Source: Bacillus sp. UNC41MFS5 | Lineage (GTDB): Bacteria; Bacillota; Bacilli; Bacillales_B; DSM-18226 | Length of the DNA: 64,000 bases | Direction of reading: 5' to 3' | Assembly: GCF_000686805.1 (NCBI RefSeq) | Contig: NZ_JMLP01000005.1 | Location: 306,307-370,306 of the forward strand | Part shown: piece after piece, positions 37,691 through 47,076 of the stretch | How positions within the stretch are numbered: the stretch's first letter is position 1 | How the letters are laid out: each line of letters begins with the position of its first letter | Notes under the pieces: model-generated | What the model was told of the DNA's origin: nothing | The model's database searches: none | What the model saw: only the letters and a program-made list of their open reading frames with translations | Translations under genes and position numbers: made by a program

Positions 37691-38962
37691 ATGTCCATAA
37701 GCATTCCTCGGGGAACGCAAGACATTTTACCTGGAGAGGTAGAAAAGTGGCAACTGATTGAGGCTAAAGCGCGTGAACTTTGTGAGAAATATCAATATAA
37801 AGAGATTCGCACCCCAATATTCGAACATACAGATCTTTTTTCAAGAGGCGTTGGCGATAGTACAGATATTGTTCAAAAGGAAATGTACACATTTGAAGAC
37901 CGCGGCAAACGAAGTCTAACCCTTCGACCAGAAGGTACCGCAGCGGTTGTTCGCTCTTATGTGGAGAAAAAAATGTTTGGGCTAGCTAATCAGCCGGTCA
38001 AGCTTTACTATATGGGACCGATGTTCCGATATGAACGTCCACAAGCAGGCCGCTTTCGCCAGTTTGTTCAATTCGGAATTGAAGCATTAGGCAGTAATGA
38101 CCCTGCCATTGATGCAGAAGTCATTTCCCTTGCGATGAACTTGTATAAAGAAATGGGTTTAAAAAAGCTTAAGCTAATTATTAATAGCCTGGGTGATAAG
38201 GAAAGTCGCAGTGCTCACCGCGATGCTCTTGTAAACCACTTCAAACCAAGAATCGGTGAGTTTTGTCATGACTGTCAAAATCGTCTTGAAAAAAATCCAC
38301 TCCGAATCTTGGATTGTAAGCAGGACCGCGAGCATGAATTGATGCAAACAGCACCATCGATCCTTGAATTCCTAAATGATTTTTCAAAAGATTATTTTGA
38401 AAAATTACAGAAGTATTTAACCCAATTGGATATTCCTTTCGAAGTCGATGCCAATTTAGTTCGTGGACTCGATTATTACAACCACACGGCATTTGAAATT
38501 ATGAGTAATGCCGAAGGGTTTGGTGCGATCACCACATTGTGCGGCGGAGGCCGTTATAATGGTTTAGCTGAAGAAATTGGCGGTCCTGAAACACCAGGTA
38601 TCGGCTTTGCCTTAAGTATTGAACGCTTTATTGCGGCTCTTCAAGCAGAAGGGATTGAGCTTGCCGTCAACGAAGGCATTGATTGTTACCTAGCCGCACT
38701 CGGGGAGGAAGCGAAGGATTACACCGTTGGATTGTTACAGCAGCTCAGGCGGGCAGGTTTTTCAACAGAAAGAGATTATTTGGATCGAAAAATTAAAGCT
38801 CAATTTAAAGCGGCTGATCGTCTAAAAGCTAAGTTTGTAGCAGTTTTAGGCGATGAAGAACTTAAAAATAATAAAATCAATGTAAAAAATATGGCTACAG
38901 GTGAGCAAGTAGAAATTGATTTAGCAGCTTTTATTACACAATTTAAAGAGTTACAGGATTAA
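37691..38962 (+). CDS. hisS: Histidyl-tRNA synthetase
   Basis: This class II synthetase has 423 residues. Motif 2 lies in [16 protein letters not shown], the histidine-A motif in [14 protein letters not shown], and motif 3 in [13 protein letters not shown]-terminal anticodon-binding domain starts near residue 330. AAGGAGG precedes ATG 37691. It is the first gene of a T-box-controlled operon with aspS (13-bp gap). Confidence 0.98.
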   Translation: MSISIPRGTQDILPGEVEKWQLIEAKARELCEKYQYKEIRTPIFEHTDLFSRGVGDSTDIVQKEMYTFEDRGKRSLTLRPEGTAAVVRSYVEKKMFGLANQPVKLYYMGPMFRYERPQAGRFRQFVQFGIEALGSNDPAIDAEVISLAMNLYKEMGLKKLKLIINSLGDKESRSAHRDALVNHFKPRIGEFCHDCQNRLEKNPLRILDCKQDREHELMQTAPSILEFLNDFSKDYFEKLQKYLTQLDIPFEVDANLVRGLDYYNHTAFEIMSNAEGFGAITTLCGGGRYNGLAEEIGGPETPGIGFALSIERFIAALQAEGIELAVNEGIDCYLAALGEEAKDYTVGLLQQLRRAGFSTERDYLDRKIKAQFKAADRLKAKFVAVLGDEELKNNKINVKNMATGEQVEIDLAAFITQFKELQD

Positions 38963-38975
38963 GAGGGGGATAATT

Positions 38976-40745
38976 ATGTTTGGCAGATCTTATTTTTGTG
39001 GGGAAGTCCCAGAATCAGCAGTCGGTGAAAAAATAACCTTGAAGGGTTGGGTCCAAAAAAGACGCGACCTAGGCGGATTAATTTTTATTGATCTCCGCGA
39101 CCGTTCAGGGATTGTTCAAGTAGTCTTTAATCCGGATTTATCACAAGAAGCATTGCAAATTGCTGAAAAAATTCGTAACGAGTTTGTTTTAGATATAGTT
39201 GGAACTGTTGTCGCGCGTGATGCAGCAACCTTCAATGATAACTTAAAAACTGGGAAAATTGAAGTGCAGGCAGAAAAAGTAACAATCATTAATGAAGCAA
39301 AGACACCGCCATTTATGATTTCTGATAAAACAGATGCGTCTGAAGATATCCGCTTAAAATACCGCTACCTTGATTTCCGTCGTCCGGTTATTTTTGAAAC
39401 CCTAAAGATGCGTCATCAAGTGACCAAGCAAATCAGAGATTTTCTTGATGGAGAAGGCTTCTTAGATATTGAAACACCAATTTTGACAAAAAGTACTCCT
39501 GAGGGAGCAAGGGATTATTTAGTGCCAAGCCGTGTTCATCCTGGCGAGTTCTATGCCCTGCCACAATCACCACAGCTTTTTAAACAATTGCTTATGGTCG
39601 GCGGCATTGAACGCTATTACCAAATTGCCCGCTGCTTCCGTGATGAGGATTTACGTGCTGACCGTCAGCCAGAATTTACCCAAATCGATATCGAGACAAG
39701 CTTTTTAAGCCAAGAAGATATCATGGGCATGATGGAAAAAATGATGACAAAGTTAATGAAAGAAGTAAAAGGTGTAGACCTGCCTGAGGCATTCCCACGG
39801 ATGACCTATGACGAGGCAATGAGCCGCTATGGCTCAGATAAACCTGATACTCGTTTTGGATTAGAACTCGTCGATCTTTCCGAAATCGTTAAGGACTCAG
39901 GCTTTAAAGTATTCGCATCTGCAGTCGCAAATGGCGGTCAAGTAAAAGCAATCAATGTGAAAGGCGCCGCTGACAACTACTCACGTAAAGACATTGATGC
40001 CTTAACAGAGTTTGTTGCTGTATATGGCGCGAAGGGGCTTGCGTGGCTTAAAGTCGATTCTGAAGGGCTAAAGGGTCCTATCTCTAAATTCTTCTCAGAA
40101 GAGGATGCCCAAGCGCTTAAAGCGACCCTTGAAGCAGCAGAAGGAGATTTACTTCTATTTGTTGCCGACAAGAAAAAGGTTGTCGCCGATGCTTTAGGTG
40201 CCCTTCGCCAAAAGTTGGCTAGAGATTTAGATTTAATTGACCCAAGTTTATTCAATTTCTTATGGGTAACAGACTGGCCGCTCCTTGAGTACGATGAGGA
40301 GGAAGGACGTTATTATGCGGCCCACCATCCATTTACAATGCCGTTTAGGGAAGACCTTGAATATTTAGATTCTGACCCGTCCAAAGTACGTGCGCAGGCT
40401 TATGATATTGTCTTAAATGGATATGAGCTTGGCGGCGGATCACTCCGTATTTTCGAACGTCCGATCCAAGAAAAAATGTTTAACATTCTTGGATTTACAC
40501 CGGAACAGGCAAATGAGCAATTCGGTTTCTTATTAAATGCGTTTGATTATGGCACACCGCCACACGGCGGGGTCGCGCTTGGATTGGACCGATTGGTGAT
40601 GCTTCTTGCTGGAAGCACCAACCTAAGAGATACCATTGCATTTCCTAAGACCGCTAGTGCCAGCTGCTTGTTAACGGACGCTCCGGGTGAAGTTTCTGAG
40701 GCCCAATTGAAGGAATTATATTTGTCACTAAATGTTAAAAAATAG
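38976..40745 (+). CDS. aspS: Aspartyl-tRNA synthetase
   Basis: This bacterial-type class II synthetase has 589 residues. The N-terminal OB-fold anticodon domain has [20 protein letters not shown]. Catalytic motif 2 is in [17 protein letters not shown]. The bacterial GAD insertion covers about residues 290-420, and motif 3 is [13 protein letters not shown]. Whether it is discriminating or also charges tRNA-Asn cannot be told without knowing if asnS or gatCAB exists elsewhere. Confidence 0.98.
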   Translation: MFGRSYFCGEVPESAVGEKITLKGWVQKRRDLGGLIFIDLRDRSGIVQVVFNPDLSQEALQIAEKIRNEFVLDIVGTVVARDAATFNDNLKTGKIEVQAEKVTIINEAKTPPFMISDKTDASEDIRLKYRYLDFRRPVIFETLKMRHQVTKQIRDFLDGEGFLDIETPILTKSTPEGARDYLVPSRVHPGEFYALPQSPQLFKQLLMVGGIERYYQIARCFRDEDLRADRQPEFTQIDIETSFLSQEDIMGMMEKMMTKLMKEVKGVDLPEAFPRMTYDEAMSRYGSDKPDTRFGLELVDLSEIVKDSGFKVFASAVANGGQVKAINVKGAADNYSRKDIDALTEFVAVYGAKGLAWLKVDSEGLKGPISKFFSEEDAQALKATLEAAEGDLLLFVADKKKVVADALGALRQKLARDLDLIDPSLFNFLWVTDWPLLEYDEEEGRYYAAHHPFTMPFREDLEYLDSDPSKVRAQAYDIVLNGYELGGGSLRIFERPIQEKMFNILGFTPEQANEQFGFLLNAFDYGTPPHGGVALGLDRLVMLLAGSTNLRDTIAFPKTASASCLLTDAPGEVSEAQLKELYLSLNVKK

Positions 40746-40768
40746 CAGGAATTCGCTTTCATGAATCC

Positions 40769-40797
40769 TTGAATCAGGTTTTTTAATATGCTATTAT
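40769..40797 (+). promoter_or_regulatory. Sigma-A promoter of 6S RNA
   Basis: TTGAAT (40769-40774), 17 nt, TATTAT (40792-40797), with an upstream TG making an extended -10. Confidence 0.75.
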
Positions 40798-40803
40798 AAA
40801 AGC

Positions 40804-41018
40804 AACAAAGAAGAGTCCTGAGATGTACGTTGCGTTGCCTGAAGTTTTGACCGAACATTAATTATCCGGGAGTCTAGAGTTTCCTGATTGCGTAAATGCC
40901 CCACTCTAATACGGGTAAGGGGACTTACAATTTCGGGAACAGGACACCCACCTGCTGAATGCGGGATCAAAACTAAGGATGTTAAAAGTGACGGCATAAT
41001 TGGGACTCTTTTCTATTT
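40804..41018 (+). ncRNA. ssrS: 6S RNA (BsrA-like)
   Basis: 6S RNA binds sigma-A RNA polymerase and mimics an open promoter. This region between aspS and tcdA (yrvM) is where B. subtilis encodes its 6S-1 RNA. The ends pair: AAGAAGAGTCC near 40808-40818 with GGGACTCTTTT near 41002-41012. The interior has the AGTTTTGACCGAACATT and GGGATCAAAACTAAGG segments that I associate with Bacillus 6S RNA. A promoter sits just upstream and a terminator just downstream. Exact mature ends are estimated. Confidence 0.85.
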
Positions 41019-41029
41019 GCAAAATGCTC

Positions 41030-41060
41030 AACCTCCTGAACGTATCGGGAGGTTTTATTT
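41030..41060 (+). terminator. Terminator after 6S RNA
   Basis: The 10-bp stem AACCTCCTGA / TCGGGAGGTT with a 5-nt loop is followed by a T-rich tail. Confidence 0.8.
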
Positions 41061-41092
41061 TGCTTTTTACTATATTAATCCTATCAAGATAC

Positions 41093-41120
41093 TTGTTTTT
41101 GATGGAGTGTATGATATATT
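41093..41120 (+). promoter_or_regulatory. Promoter of tcdA
   Basis: TTGTTT (41093-41098), 16 nt, TATATT (41115-41120), with an upstream TG (extended -10). Confidence 0.5.
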
Positions 41121-41170
41121 TTTAATCGGGAAAAAGAAACATAACGAATTTAATAATTGGAGTGAACATT

Positions 41171-41938
41171 ATGTTGCATCAATTTTCACGTAACGAACTT
41201 GCCATCGGTAAAGAAGGCCTAGAAATTATGAAAAACAGTACGGTCGCTGTTTTAGGTATCGGCGGTGTCGGTTCTTTTGCAGCCGAAGCATTGGCCCGTT
41301 CAGGGGTCGGCCGGTTAATTTTAATAGATAAAGACGATGTAGATATTACCAATATCAACCGCCAGTTGATCGCTTTGCTTTCCACTGTTGGTAGGCCGAA
41401 AGTGGAAATTATGGAGGAGCGGATTAGAGATATTAATCCTGACTGCGAAGTTATTTCCTTAAAAATGTTTTATACAGAAGAAACCTATGAACAGATTTTT
41501 AGCCATAATTTAGATTTTGTGGTTGATGCCTCTGATACGATTATTTATAAAATACATTTAATGAAGGAATGTTTAAAAAGAAATATTCCAATCATTTCAA
41601 GTATGGGAGCAGCTAATAAAATGGACCCAACCCGTTTTAAAATTGCTGATATTTCAAAGACTCATACGGATCCAATTGCCAAAGTCATCCGTACGAAACT
41701 GCGTAAGGAACGAATCCACAAAGGAATTCCGGTCGTGTTCTCTGATGAAAGCCCGATTGTGATTCGTGAAGATATTAAAAAAGAAGTAGGAAATGAAAAT
41801 GCACCAATCCGCAAAGCGCAAATGCCGCCTGCATCAAATGCCTTTGTTCCATCAGCTGCTGGTTTGATTATGGCAAGCTATGTGGTGCGACAATTATTAA
41901 GCAGCATTAAAATTCAACGTGTATCGGATGAGAAATAA
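41171..41938 (+). CDS. tcdA: tRNA threonylcarbamoyladenosine dehydratase
   Basis: TcdA (YrvM) is an E1-like enzyme that cyclises t6A37 of tRNA to ct6A using ATP. The 255-residue protein has the nucleotide-binding GIGGVGSFAAEALARSG (about residues 27-43) and the DKDDVDITNINRQ stretch typical of ThiF-fold proteins. ATG 41171 is chosen because TTGGAGTG lies upstream. The 9-bp longer GTG frame lacks a ribosome binding site. In B. subtilis rarA follows directly; here about 3.7 kb intervenes. Confidence 0.94.
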   Translation: MLHQFSRNELAIGKEGLEIMKNSTVAVLGIGGVGSFAAEALARSGVGRLILIDKDDVDITNINRQLIALLSTVGRPKVEIMEERIRDINPDCEVISLKMFYTEETYEQIFSHNLDFVVDASDTIIYKIHLMKECLKRNIPIISSMGAANKMDPTRFKIADISKTHTDPIAKVIRTKLRKERIHKGIPVVFSDESPIVIREDIKKEVGNENAPIRKAQMPPASNAFVPSAAGLIMASYVVRQLLSSIKIQRVSDEK

Positions 41939-41980
41939 GCTTTTTTGTTTTGCCCTGAACATTTATTGGTTTGGGGTTTT

Positions 41981-42605
41981 TCTAGAGGAGATTCTACGTG
42001 CCCGACCACATGAGAAAAAGGGTAGGAGGGTAACGTAGGGTGGTTCTACGAGCCCGAAGGCGTGAGAAAAAGGATAAGAGTGTAACGTGGGGAGGCTCTA
42101 TGTGCCTAATCGAATGAGATAAAGTGGTAGAGGGTAACGTAGGGAGGTTTTACGAGCCCGAAGGCGTGAGAAAAAGGATAAAAGGGTAACATAGGGAGGT
42201 TCTATGTGCCTAGCCGCATGAGATAAAGTGGTAGAGTGTAACGTAGGGAGCTTCTACGAGCCCGAACGCGTGAGAAAAAGGATAAAAGGGTAACGTGGGG
42301 AGGCTCTACGTGCCTAGCCGCATGAGATAAAGTGGTAGAGAGTAACGTAGGGAGGTTCTACGAGCCCGAACGCGTGAGAAAAGGATAAAAGGGTAACGTG
42401 GGGAGGCTCTACGTGCCTAGCCGCATGAGATAAAGTGGTAAAGGGTAACGTAGGGAGGTTCTACGTACCCGACCACATGAGAAAAAGTGTGAGTGGGTAA
42501 CGTAGGAAGGTTCAACGTTACCAAACTCGTGTAAAGTAAGTTGGGAGGGGAACATAGAAAAGTCTATGTGCTCCAAACTTAGAAAAGAAGAACGAGGTAA
42601 CGTGC
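41981..42605. repeat. 52-bp tandem array with a conserved hairpin per unit
   Basis: Eleven hairpin modules begin at 42034, 42086, 42138, 42190, 42242, 42294, 42346, 42397, 42449, 42501 and 42553, so the step is 52 bp with a single 51. A degenerate twelfth is at about 41981. Each has a 5-bp stem such as CGTAG / CTACG around about 7 nt. Two linker types alternate, one with CGAGCCCGAACGCG and one with TGTGCCTAGCCGCA, giving a 104-bp higher order. No credible gene lies inside. The 699-bp gap after tcdA holds little else. Confidence 0.92.
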
Positions 42606-42636
42606 ATGCCAAATTCTTGGAAATAGCCTCCACCAT

Positions 42637-43545
42637 TCATTCATAGTAGAACCATCGACCATAACCAATTGCTTTATAATTTTTCATTAATATTCTCCTA
42701 ATCATCTTCTTTGACTTAATCACCCTACACCATTCATAAACCAGACTAGTGGTAATTTTTATATCAGGAAAAAGAAACTTTAGTTCTTCCACGGTACGTA
42801 GTACTGCTGATTCGATAGATTCTACATCTCCACATTTTTCACAAACAACAACCTTTTCTCCATCAGAAACCATAAATGAGTTGCATTTTGTATGGACAAT
42901 TCCCTTCGTCAGTTTTCGATATTCATAAGTAGGTAACCGATTAGGATAGGGGGATTTATTTGAATGCAATGATATTAAACGCTCAGCTAACTTTTTGTGT
43001 CTGTCATTTAGTTTTGATGGTGTCCTGTCGAAATCTTCCATAAATCCATTAATCTGAGTTGGATAAACAATCGGCTGGTTAAGAGGCGCTTGATATAAGG
43101 TAAACGTGGGGTTTATAAAAATGACAGTTGTTTTAATGGATATGTTATAACCGAGATTTTAAAGCAACTGGTGGAGTAATAATTTACTACGTTTTATCTG
43201 GTCTAATGGATTAGTAATATCGTTCCCGGCTATTTTATGAAATCCTTCAGAGTCGTAAAAATAATCTCCAGAGTAATTTTTTATCTCAAATGGATAAATT
43301 GTATTTTGAGCAATGATTAACGTATCAATTTGAAATACTGTGTCGTTAATCTCAAGGCATAAGTCATTTATAACAAACATATCACTTTGAAGCTTTTCTG
43401 TTAAAAGATCAAACATTAATTCACCTTGGTAACCTTTCTCAAGTTTAAAATAGTATTTCTTTTCTTTTGAAGAGAGATTACTTCGTGCATTTAAAGCTCT
43501 CATAATTTTTAATTCAGTTGATTCAGAACGATACTTTAATGGCAT
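42637..43545 (-). pseudogene. NERD-domain protein interrupted by one nonsense codon
   Basis: The minus-strand frame 43545-42637 is continuous for 303 codons except for one TAA at 43161-43159 (codon 129). The N-terminal part carries a nuclease-related (NERD) domain (GYQGELMFD, IDTLIIAQNTIYPFEIKNYSG). After the stop the same frame continues with NLGYNISIKTTVIFINP, then a two-CxxC zinc-ribbon-like segment (HTKCNS and CEKCGD) and a basic C-terminus ending GYGRWFYYE. CAA to TAA would explain the stop. NERD function is not settled; nuclease activity is only predicted. Confidence 0.85.
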
Positions 43546-43720
43546 GGTCTACTTCCTCTCATTTAATAAAACCCAATCTAATCTTATAAAACCTTAGGTG
43601 TGATGTGTATGAATATTTTGTTAAAATTTGGCGAATCAATTTTTGATGTTATCATTATAGAGGTAAATTTTTCTAGAATAAGATAAACTAGTGTGAGAAT
43701 ATATAGCGAGGAGAGAGAGT

Positions 43721-44650
43721 TTGGAAAAAATCGTTGAGTTGAAAAATGTAACGAAGGTAATTAAAGGTCGAACCATCATAGATAATATTAGCTTTCAGGT
43801 AAATAAAGGAGAGGTATTTGGCTTTTTAGGTCCAAATGGCGCAGGAAAAACAACGACAATTCGAATGATTGTAGGATTAATGGCGATTACATCTGGAGAC
43901 ATCGAGGTTGGCGGTTCCAGTATAAAGACTAATTTTGAAGAGGCTGTTCGTCATATCGGTGCAATTGTAGAGAACCCGGAAATGTATAAATTTTTGACGG
44001 GGTACCAAAATTTAATTCACTATGCAAGAATGGCAAATGGTATTTCCAAAGAGAAGATTGTTGAAATAGTAGAACTAGTAGGATTAACTGATCGGATTCA
44101 CGACAAAGTAAAAACCTATTCTCTTGGAATGCGCCAAAGACTAGGATTGGCTCAGTGTCTCTTACATGATCCCCAAGTCTTAATTTTGGACGAACCAACA
44201 AATGGATTAGATCCTGCTGGCATCCGGGAGATCCGCGACTATGTCCGCTTACTGGCACGTGAAAAAAATCTCGCTGTAATTGTTTCAAGCCATATGCTTT
44301 TAGAAATGGAAATGATGTGTGATCGGATTGGCATTATCCAAAATGGCCGCTTAATTGATGTGCAGCTTGTTCAGGAACTTGTTCATGGAGCCTCTGAAAT
44401 GACCTATGAACTAGAAGTAGTCCCCGCGGATAAAGCCTTGAACCTGATTGGAGTTCACTATCCAAATGTTCGAGCAAACCTTTCAAGGAATGGAATAACC
44501 ATCGAACTTCCGAAGGAACAAATTCCAACCCTAATTAAAACTTTCGTAACCGAGGATATTCAAGTTTATGGAATCAGGGAAGTTGCCAAGACGTTAGAAG
44601 ATCGTTTCCTTGAATTGACAACCGAAAAGGGGGCGCCAAGTCGTGGTTAA
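43721..44650 (+). CDS. ABC transporter ATP-binding protein, bacitracin-export type
   Basis: This 309-residue ABC ATPase has Walker A GPNGAGKTTT (about residues 38-47), signature YSLGMRQRLGLA (about 134-145), Walker B VLILDEPTNGLDP (about 155-167) and a switch His in SSHML. The C-terminal extension is of the BcrA/YhcH type used with ABC-2 permeases. It starts at TTG after GAGGAGAGAG and overlaps the permease gene by 8 bp. It lies in the block inserted between tcdA and rarA. Substrate cannot be told; peptide antibiotic export or lipid-related stress are the usual roles. Confidence 0.85.
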   Translation: MEKIVELKNVTKVIKGRTIIDNISFQVNKGEVFGFLGPNGAGKTTTIRMIVGLMAITSGDIEVGGSSIKTNFEEAVRHIGAIVENPEMYKFLTGYQNLIHYARMANGISKEKIVEIVELVGLTDRIHDKVKTYSLGMRQRLGLAQCLLHDPQVLILDEPTNGLDPAGIREIRDYVRLLAREKNLAVIVSSHMLLEMEMMCDRIGIIQNGRLIDVQLVQELVHGASEMTYELEVVPADKALNLIGVHYPNVRANLSRNGITIELPKEQIPTLIKTFVTEDIQVYGIREVAKTLEDRFLELTTEKGAPSRG

Positions 44651-45587
44651 TTTAATTAAAAATGAGTGGATGAAAATTTTTAAACGGCCTGGGACCTATG
44701 TAATGATTGCCATCCTAGTAGTTATCACTGCTATCTTTGGTATTTTTCATAAGTATCAAGAAAAGGATTTCACCCTCGATAAAAATTGGGAACAGACATT
44801 ACAGCAGGAAAATGATGCTCTAAAGAAGCAGATGAAACAAAGCAATTCAAAGCTGGAGAAGCAATTTTTCAAAGAAGAAATCGCGATAAATGATTACCGC
44901 ATCAAGCATCATATTCCCTTTAATGAAAAATATAATGTCTGGACATTTGTAAAAGATGCGTCCCAACTGATTATCCTGCCTGGATTATTTACAATTATCA
45001 TTTCAGCAGGGATTGTCGCCAGTGAATTCAACTGGGGAACCATCAAATTGTTATTAATTCGACCATTTAATCGCAGCAAGATATTGATCTCCAAATATTT
45101 GACTGTATTATTGTTCGCGTTATCAATGCTCGGCATTTTATTTGTTTTCTCGGCTTTGCTAGGGGCACTTCTTTTCGGAATGCCAGACCATGCAGTACCA
45201 TATCTAAATTATTCTAATGGTCAAGTAACTGAACAACCGATTGTCATCTACTTGTTGATTTATTATGGATTAAGTTCGATTGATACGATTATGTTAGCGA
45301 CGATGGCATTCATGATTTCATCAGTATTCCGGAACAGTTCCTTAGCCATCGGCTTATCCTTGTTTTTATTGTTCACAGGGTCTCAATTTACTGTTTTGTT
45401 AGCCCTTAAATTTAGCTGGGCAAAATACATCTTGTTTGCAAACACTAACCTTATGCAATATGTGGACGGGACACCCATGGTGGAAGGAATGTCGATGACA
45501 TTCTCAATCATCATGCTGCTCATCTACTTTGTCATATTCCAATTCCTAGCCTTCATAGTTTTCAACAGACGGGATGTGGCCTCATAA
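44643..45587 (+). CDS. ABC-2 type transporter permease
   Basis: The 314-residue membrane protein has six predicted helices: one near the N-terminus (about 15-33) and five from residue 112 on. Between them is an exported or cytoplasmic coiled-coil-like segment rich in Gln/Lys (about 38-90). The layout is that of the BcrB/ABC2_membrane permeases paired with BcrA-type ATPases. A GTG start inside the ATPase gene indicates coupled synthesis in a 1:1 complex. No sensor kinase or regulator is encoded beside it. Confidence 0.83.
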   Translation: MVNLIKNEWMKIFKRPGTYVMIAILVVITAIFGIFHKYQEKDFTLDKNWEQTLQQENDALKKQMKQSNSKLEKQFFKEEIAINDYRIKHHIPFNEKYNVWTFVKDASQLIILPGLFTIIISAGIVASEFNWGTIKLLLIRPFNRSKILISKYLTVLLFALSMLGILFVFSALLGALLFGMPDHAVPYLNYSNGQVTEQPIVIYLLIYYGLSSIDTIMLATMAFMISSVFRNSSLAIGLSLFLLFTGSQFTVLLALKFSWAKYILFANTNLMQYVDGTPMVEGMSMTFSIIMLLIYFVIFQFLAFIVFNRRDVAS

Positions 45588-45596
45588 AAAAGAAAA

Positions 45597-45641
45597 GGGT
45601 GTCAGGCACCATGTGAAGAATTCACATGGTGCCTGACACCC
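45597..45641. terminator. Long perfect palindrome, bidirectional terminator and repeat family
   Basis: Perfect 21-bp arms (45597-45617 and 45621-45641) containing GTGTCAGGCACCATGTG surround a GAA loop, with A-rich and T-rich flanks. It lies between the convergent permease and rarA and touches the rarA stop. I recognise GTGTCAGGCACC-type palindromes as dispersed terminator-like repeats in Bacillus genomes, from memory. Confidence 0.82.
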
Positions 45642-46912
45642 TATTTTTTCCTTGTTAACTTTTCGTATACTATTGCAAGTGCTTGTTCGAATTTTCCGGT
45701 TTTCTTTGGTTGGTAGTATTGTTTGTGTTTTAACCGGTCGGGTAGATATTGTTGCGGGACCCAGCCATTCTCGTAGTCATGAGGATATTTGTAGTCGATT
45801 CCTCTGCCAAGTTCCTTTGCTCCTTTATAATGAGCATCCTTGAGATGATCAGGCACTTCCCCGACAATGCCTTTTTGAATATCTTCGAGTGCGGCCTGAA
45901 TAGCTACAACAGCCGAGTTTGATTTTGGCGACAAACATAATTCAATCACGGCATTGGCCAGTGGAATTCTTGCCTCTGGAAAGCCAATTCTCTCAGCTGT
46001 TTCAATCGCAGCTAACGTGCGTGCACCTGCTTGTGGGTTAGCTAACCCGACATCTTCATAGGCGATCACGATTAATCTTCGGCTGATACTCGGCAGGTCC
46101 CCTGCTTCGATTAATCGGCCGAGATAATGGAGTGCAGCATTGACGTCGCTTCCGCGGATGGACTTTTGAAAGGCTGATAGGACATCATAATGCCCATCCC
46201 CGTCTTTATCGGCAACGAGGCTCTTTTTTTGCAAACATTCTTCTGCTGTTTCCACATCGATATGAATGATCCCATTTTCGTCTTTATCCGTTGACAATAC
46301 AGCTAATTCTAAGGCATTAAGAGAACTTCTTACGTCCCCATTGGATCCTTGGGCAAAATGCAGCAAAGCTTCATCAGCCATTTCTACCATTATCTTACCT
46401 AACCCGCGTTCCTCATCCTCGAGTGCACGCTTTAATGCTAGTTTTACTTCATCAGGTGTTGGCGGCTTTAACTCGAAAATTTGACATCTACTCCTAATTG
46501 CAGGGTTAATGGCATGATACGGATTACTCGTGGTGGCACCAATTAAGACAATCATTCCGTTTTCTAAGTAAGGTAATAAAAAATCCTGCTTCCCTTTATC
46601 CAAACGATGGACCTCATCAAGGAGCAAAATAACTTTTCCTGACATTTTTGCCTCGGCGGCAACAATTTCCATATCCTTTTTATTATTCGTGACGGCGTTA
46701 AGTGTCCGAAAGGCATATTTGGTGCTGCCGGCAATTGCACTGGCAATGGACGTTTTACCGATACCGGGCGGACCATATAAAATCATCGAGGTCAGTTGTT
46801 TCGCTTTCACCATTCTTGATATGATTTTTCCATCGCCAACCAAATGCTGCTGCCCGACAACTTCTTCGATCGTTCTAGGCCGCATCCGAAATGCTAAAGG
46901 CTTTTGCTGCAT
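45641..46912 (-). CDS. rarA: Replication-associated recombination ATPase RarA
   Basis: RarA (MgsA/WRNIP1 family) is a tetrameric AAA+ ATPase acting at stalled forks. Walker A GPPGIGKTS is near residues 46-54, Walker B LLLDEVHR near 96-103, and sensor 1 is in GATTSNP. A C-terminal oligomerisation domain ends KTGKFEQALA. Length (423 aa) is normal. It is transcribed away from cymR; in B. subtilis rarA (yrvN) neighbours tcdA and cymR. Confidence 0.95.
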   Translation of the reverse strand: MQQKPLAFRMRPRTIEEVVGQQHLVGDGKIISRMVKAKQLTSMILYGPPGIGKTSIASAIAGSTKYAFRTLNAVTNNKKDMEIVAAEAKMSGKVILLLDEVHRLDKGKQDFLLPYLENGMIVLIGATTSNPYHAINPAIRSRCQIFELKPPTPDEVKLALKRALEDEERGLGKIMVEMADEALLHFAQGSNGDVRSSLNALELAVLSTDKDENGIIHIDVETAEECLQKKSLVADKDGDGHYDVLSAFQKSIRGSDVNAALHYLGRLIEAGDLPSISRRLIVIAYEDVGLANPQAGARTLAAIETAERIGFPEARIPLANAVIELCLSPKSNSAVVAIQAALEDIQKGIVGEVPDHLKDAHYKGAKELGRGIDYKYPHDYENGWVPQQYLPDRLKHKQYYQPKKTGKFEQALAIVYEKLTRKK

Positions 46913-46978
46913 GGTTACATCTCTCCAAAAATTCGAATAACAATCTAACTATTTATAGCCCTACTTTACCATTTTCCA

Positions 46979-47008
46979 TTGAAAAAGCATATTAAAGAAG
47001 AATATGAT
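46979..47008 (+). promoter_or_regulatory. Promoter of cymR
   Basis: TTGAAA (46979-46984), 18 nt, TATGAT (47003-47008). An overlapping TGATATAAT (47005-47013) is an alternative extended -10. Confidence 0.5.
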
Positions 47009-47076
47009 ATAATTAATGCCTATCAAATTACTATGGATTTTAAATTTTATTTAATAGATACGAATAGAGGTGCGAT

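Noticed and set aside
40888..41193. 101-codon plus-strand ORF after aspS
   Set aside because: It runs through the 6S RNA and its terminator and into tcdA, has no ribosome binding site, and its peptide is not protein-like.
41981..42605. CRISPR array
   Set aside because: The 52-bp units are contiguous and diverge along their whole length; there are no invariant repeats separated by unique spacers, and no cas genes nearby.
42409..42636. 75-codon minus-strand ORF downstream of the NERD frame
   Set aside because: It covers the 52-bp repeat array and its start touches the pseudogene stop; the sequence shows no domain.
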